NCBI GenBank assembly: GCA_050633705.1 | Contig: JBOEGZ010000003.1 | Location: 1 to 64,000, forward strand | From: JAJFHI01 sp050633705 | GTDB taxonomy: Bacteria > Pseudomonadota > Alphaproteobacteria > Rhizobiales > Hyphomicrobiaceae | Length of the DNA stretch: 64,000 bases | Direction of reading: 5' to 3' | Shown: positions 62,847 to 64,000 of the stretch, in pieces | Layout of the letters: each line of letters starts with the position of its first letter | Position numbering within the stretch: position 1 is the first letter of the stretch | Notes under the pieces: generated by a model | What the model saw: the letters and a program-made list of their open reading frames with translations, nothing else | The model's database searches: none | Told to the model about the DNA's origin: nothing | Translations under genes and position numbers: made by a program

Positions 62847-64000
62847 CTACTTTGACAAGTAGAGTTGAGCAATCTGAACCGCAATATCGGCATAAGCCTG
62901 TTGCAGTTGGTCACCATTGTTCACGTCAAACGAATGGTCTGGCGAGGACGCACAGTGGTTCATGGTTTGCTCAGCCGTACCGCCATTTCTCAACTTGAAG
63001 CCGATGGAGTAAACGATAATACCCTGTGCTTTCATGTTCGTGCAAAGTGTGCGCGCCTGATTCACTGACGATCCATTCGCAGCATTGCAATCGTTTGGCC
63101 CATTTCCAGAGTAACGATCGGCCATGCCACTGTAACTAATGGGATCGCTACCGCCACAATACTGCTGGTTGTATTCACCGTCCGTCATCAAAATCGCATA
63201 TTTGACAACATCTCTTTCTTTCACAGGCGTGCTTGGATCTGGGTATGCTGCAGGTTCACTGCCATTTCCTAAGACCGAAGCAAAGTTAGGCGACAGCATA
63301 TACCAAGACCAAGCTGTACCGATGTGTCCCGCTGTATACCCGCCGGCTGTCAAGTTGTTGATCTGGCTTTTCAAGTTCGACTTATTGCTCGAAAGCGGGA
63401 TCATATCGGCTGATGCATTGCAATAACTGTGACGACTGTAGTAGCGCGGAAAGCGATCTGCCTGAGACGATGGTGTAGCGTCCGTAAAGGCTTCTGAACC
63501 CGTACGTTCAACGATACACTTGTCTTGACGATATACAGTTACGTCACTACCCCACCTGTTGTGAAGATTATGGCTGGAACTGTTCCCTTTTTTCGAGTTC
63601 TTATCAGAACCGCTGTTTTTGGAACGCATAACGTTGTTAAAGTCCAACTTGGTGGTGTTGACCGCCTCTGAAAACGGCACCAACGCAACGCGAGATGTAA
63701 ATTCGCTCTGATCGTCCCAGATAACTGTATCAATGAAAGTCTTTGCGGCGGTCTTCAAATCCTCCAACTTACTGCCGCCCATCGAGCCGGTGACATCAAG
63801 CATCATGGCAACTTCAATACTGCGGCCGGCGTCTGAACCAACGCGAAGTGTTGCAGAAGCTTCGTCCGCTCCAGACCCACGAAACAGTGGCAACCGAGTC
63901 AATCCGGAAAATTTGCCGCTATTGTTGCCCGTGGCTGCAAAGGCCTTGTTTATTTTCCCAAGCCCAGAAAACAGCGAGTTCTCAATGTCAACCGAACCGG
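62847..64000 (-). CDS. TadG-like VWA-domain protein, C-terminal part (cut by window edge)
   Basis: The frame runs open to the right edge, so the N-terminus is missing; about 383 residues are visible. A VWA domain begins with the MIDAS-type motif MMLDVTGSMGGSK and continues with a long Ser/Asn-rich insert. The late ILMTDGEYNQQYC is a second metal-site element. Near the end SIGFKLRNGGTAEQTMNHC and HSFDVNNGDQLQQAYADIAVQI close the domain. This layout matches the VWA protein of Tad pilus loci (TadG), which in Hyphomicrobiales is often found outside the main tad cluster. The segment just inside the edge reads SLFSGLGKINKAFAATG. Confidence 0.85.
   Translation of the reverse strand, partial: GSVDIENSLFSGLGKINKAFAATGNNSGKFSGLTRLPLFRGSGADEASATLRVGSDAGRSIEVAMMLDVTGSMGGSKLEDLKTAAKTFIDTVIWDDQSEFTSRVALVPFSEAVNTTKLDFNNVMRSKNSGSDKNSKKGNSSSHNLHNRWGSDVTVYRQDKCIVERTGSEAFTDATPSSQADRFPRYYSRHSYCNASADMIPLSSNKSNLKSQINNLTAGGYTAGHIGTAWSWYMLSPNFASVLGNGSEPAAYPDPSTPVKERDVVKYAILMTDGEYNQQYCGGSDPISYSGMADRYSGNGPNDCNAANGSSVNQARTLCTNMKAQGIIVYSIGFKLRNGGTAEQTMNHCASSPDHSFDVNNGDQLQQAYADIAVQIAQLYLSK

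Noticed and set aside
1..64000. CRISPR arrays, insertion sequences, integrases or phage genes
   Set aside because: Looked for on both strands; no repeat-spacer pattern, transposase motif or terminal inverted repeats were seen. The tRNA-Ser at the left edge is not followed in this window by an integrase.

Overview
The window looks like an ordinary chromosomal segment of an alphaproteobacterium, most probably of the order Hyphomicrobiales (Rhizobiales). The evidence is a class I lysyl-tRNA synthetase, the ChvI/ChvG two-component pair beside pckA and the regulatory PTS genes hprK-manX-ptsH, a TadG-like VWA protein, and lineage-typical families (Alph_Pro_TM/TIGR02186, DUF6460, the ligase-associated helicase/PdeM pair). 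Base composition looks near 50% GC by eye. No insertion sequence, prophage, integrase or CRISPR array was seen. Genus cannot be assigned.

Layout. 1-4.7 kb: tRNA-Ser(GGA), two small membrane proteins, msrA, the murein endopeptidase mepA and an alpha/beta hydrolase. 4.7-8.6 kb: a response regulator fused to a degenerate kinase-like module, followed by a large hybrid histidine kinase. 8.8-11.5 kb: terB-like gene, tenA and a sodium:solute symporter on one strand, probably a thiamine-salvage unit. 11.8-15.9 kb: class I LysRS, mddA, a glutathione transferase and a thioredoxin-fold protein. 16-17.8 kb: a solitary GmrSD-like (DUF262/DUF1524) restriction gene. 18-23.4 kb: DUF952-pyrD and the DNA-damage helicase/PdeM pair. 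23.5-29.2 kb: a TauE/SafE exporter with its TIGR02186 partner and a very large Sel1-repeat, PodJ-like membrane protein.

29.6-38.6 kb: a secreted coiled-coil protein, yjbQ and pip, then a DUF4212 + symporter pair with a LuxR-type regulator and a histidine kinase carrying its own symporter domain. This resembles the CrbS/CrbR acetate-responsive system. 39-47.6 kb: mscL, a radical SAM enzyme, a small periplasmic protein, a two-gene YeeE/YedE transporter, a VIT1/CCC1 transporter, two tandem-domain universal stress proteins, a phasin-like protein, an amino-acid permease and a cytochrome c. Four transcription units here carry an FNR/FixK-type palindrome ending about 60-65 bp before the start codon, so I read the region as an oxygen-limitation regulon. 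47.7-55 kb: a cellulose-synthase-like glycosyltransferase, an orphan solute-binding protein, UPF0178, a HAD phosphatase, pyrE and two tandem M23 peptidases.

55.3-64 kb: pckA, a short HugZ-like flavin-binding protein, chvI with its own terminator, chvG with an unusual N-terminal extension, hprK, manX, ptsH, and the C-terminal part of a TadG-like VWA protein that runs off the right edge. This locus links envelope/acid sensing (ChvGI), gluconeogenesis (PckA) and PTS phosphorylation state. Functions are from motif reading without database searches. Substrate assignments for transporters and enzymes of unknown family are inferences.
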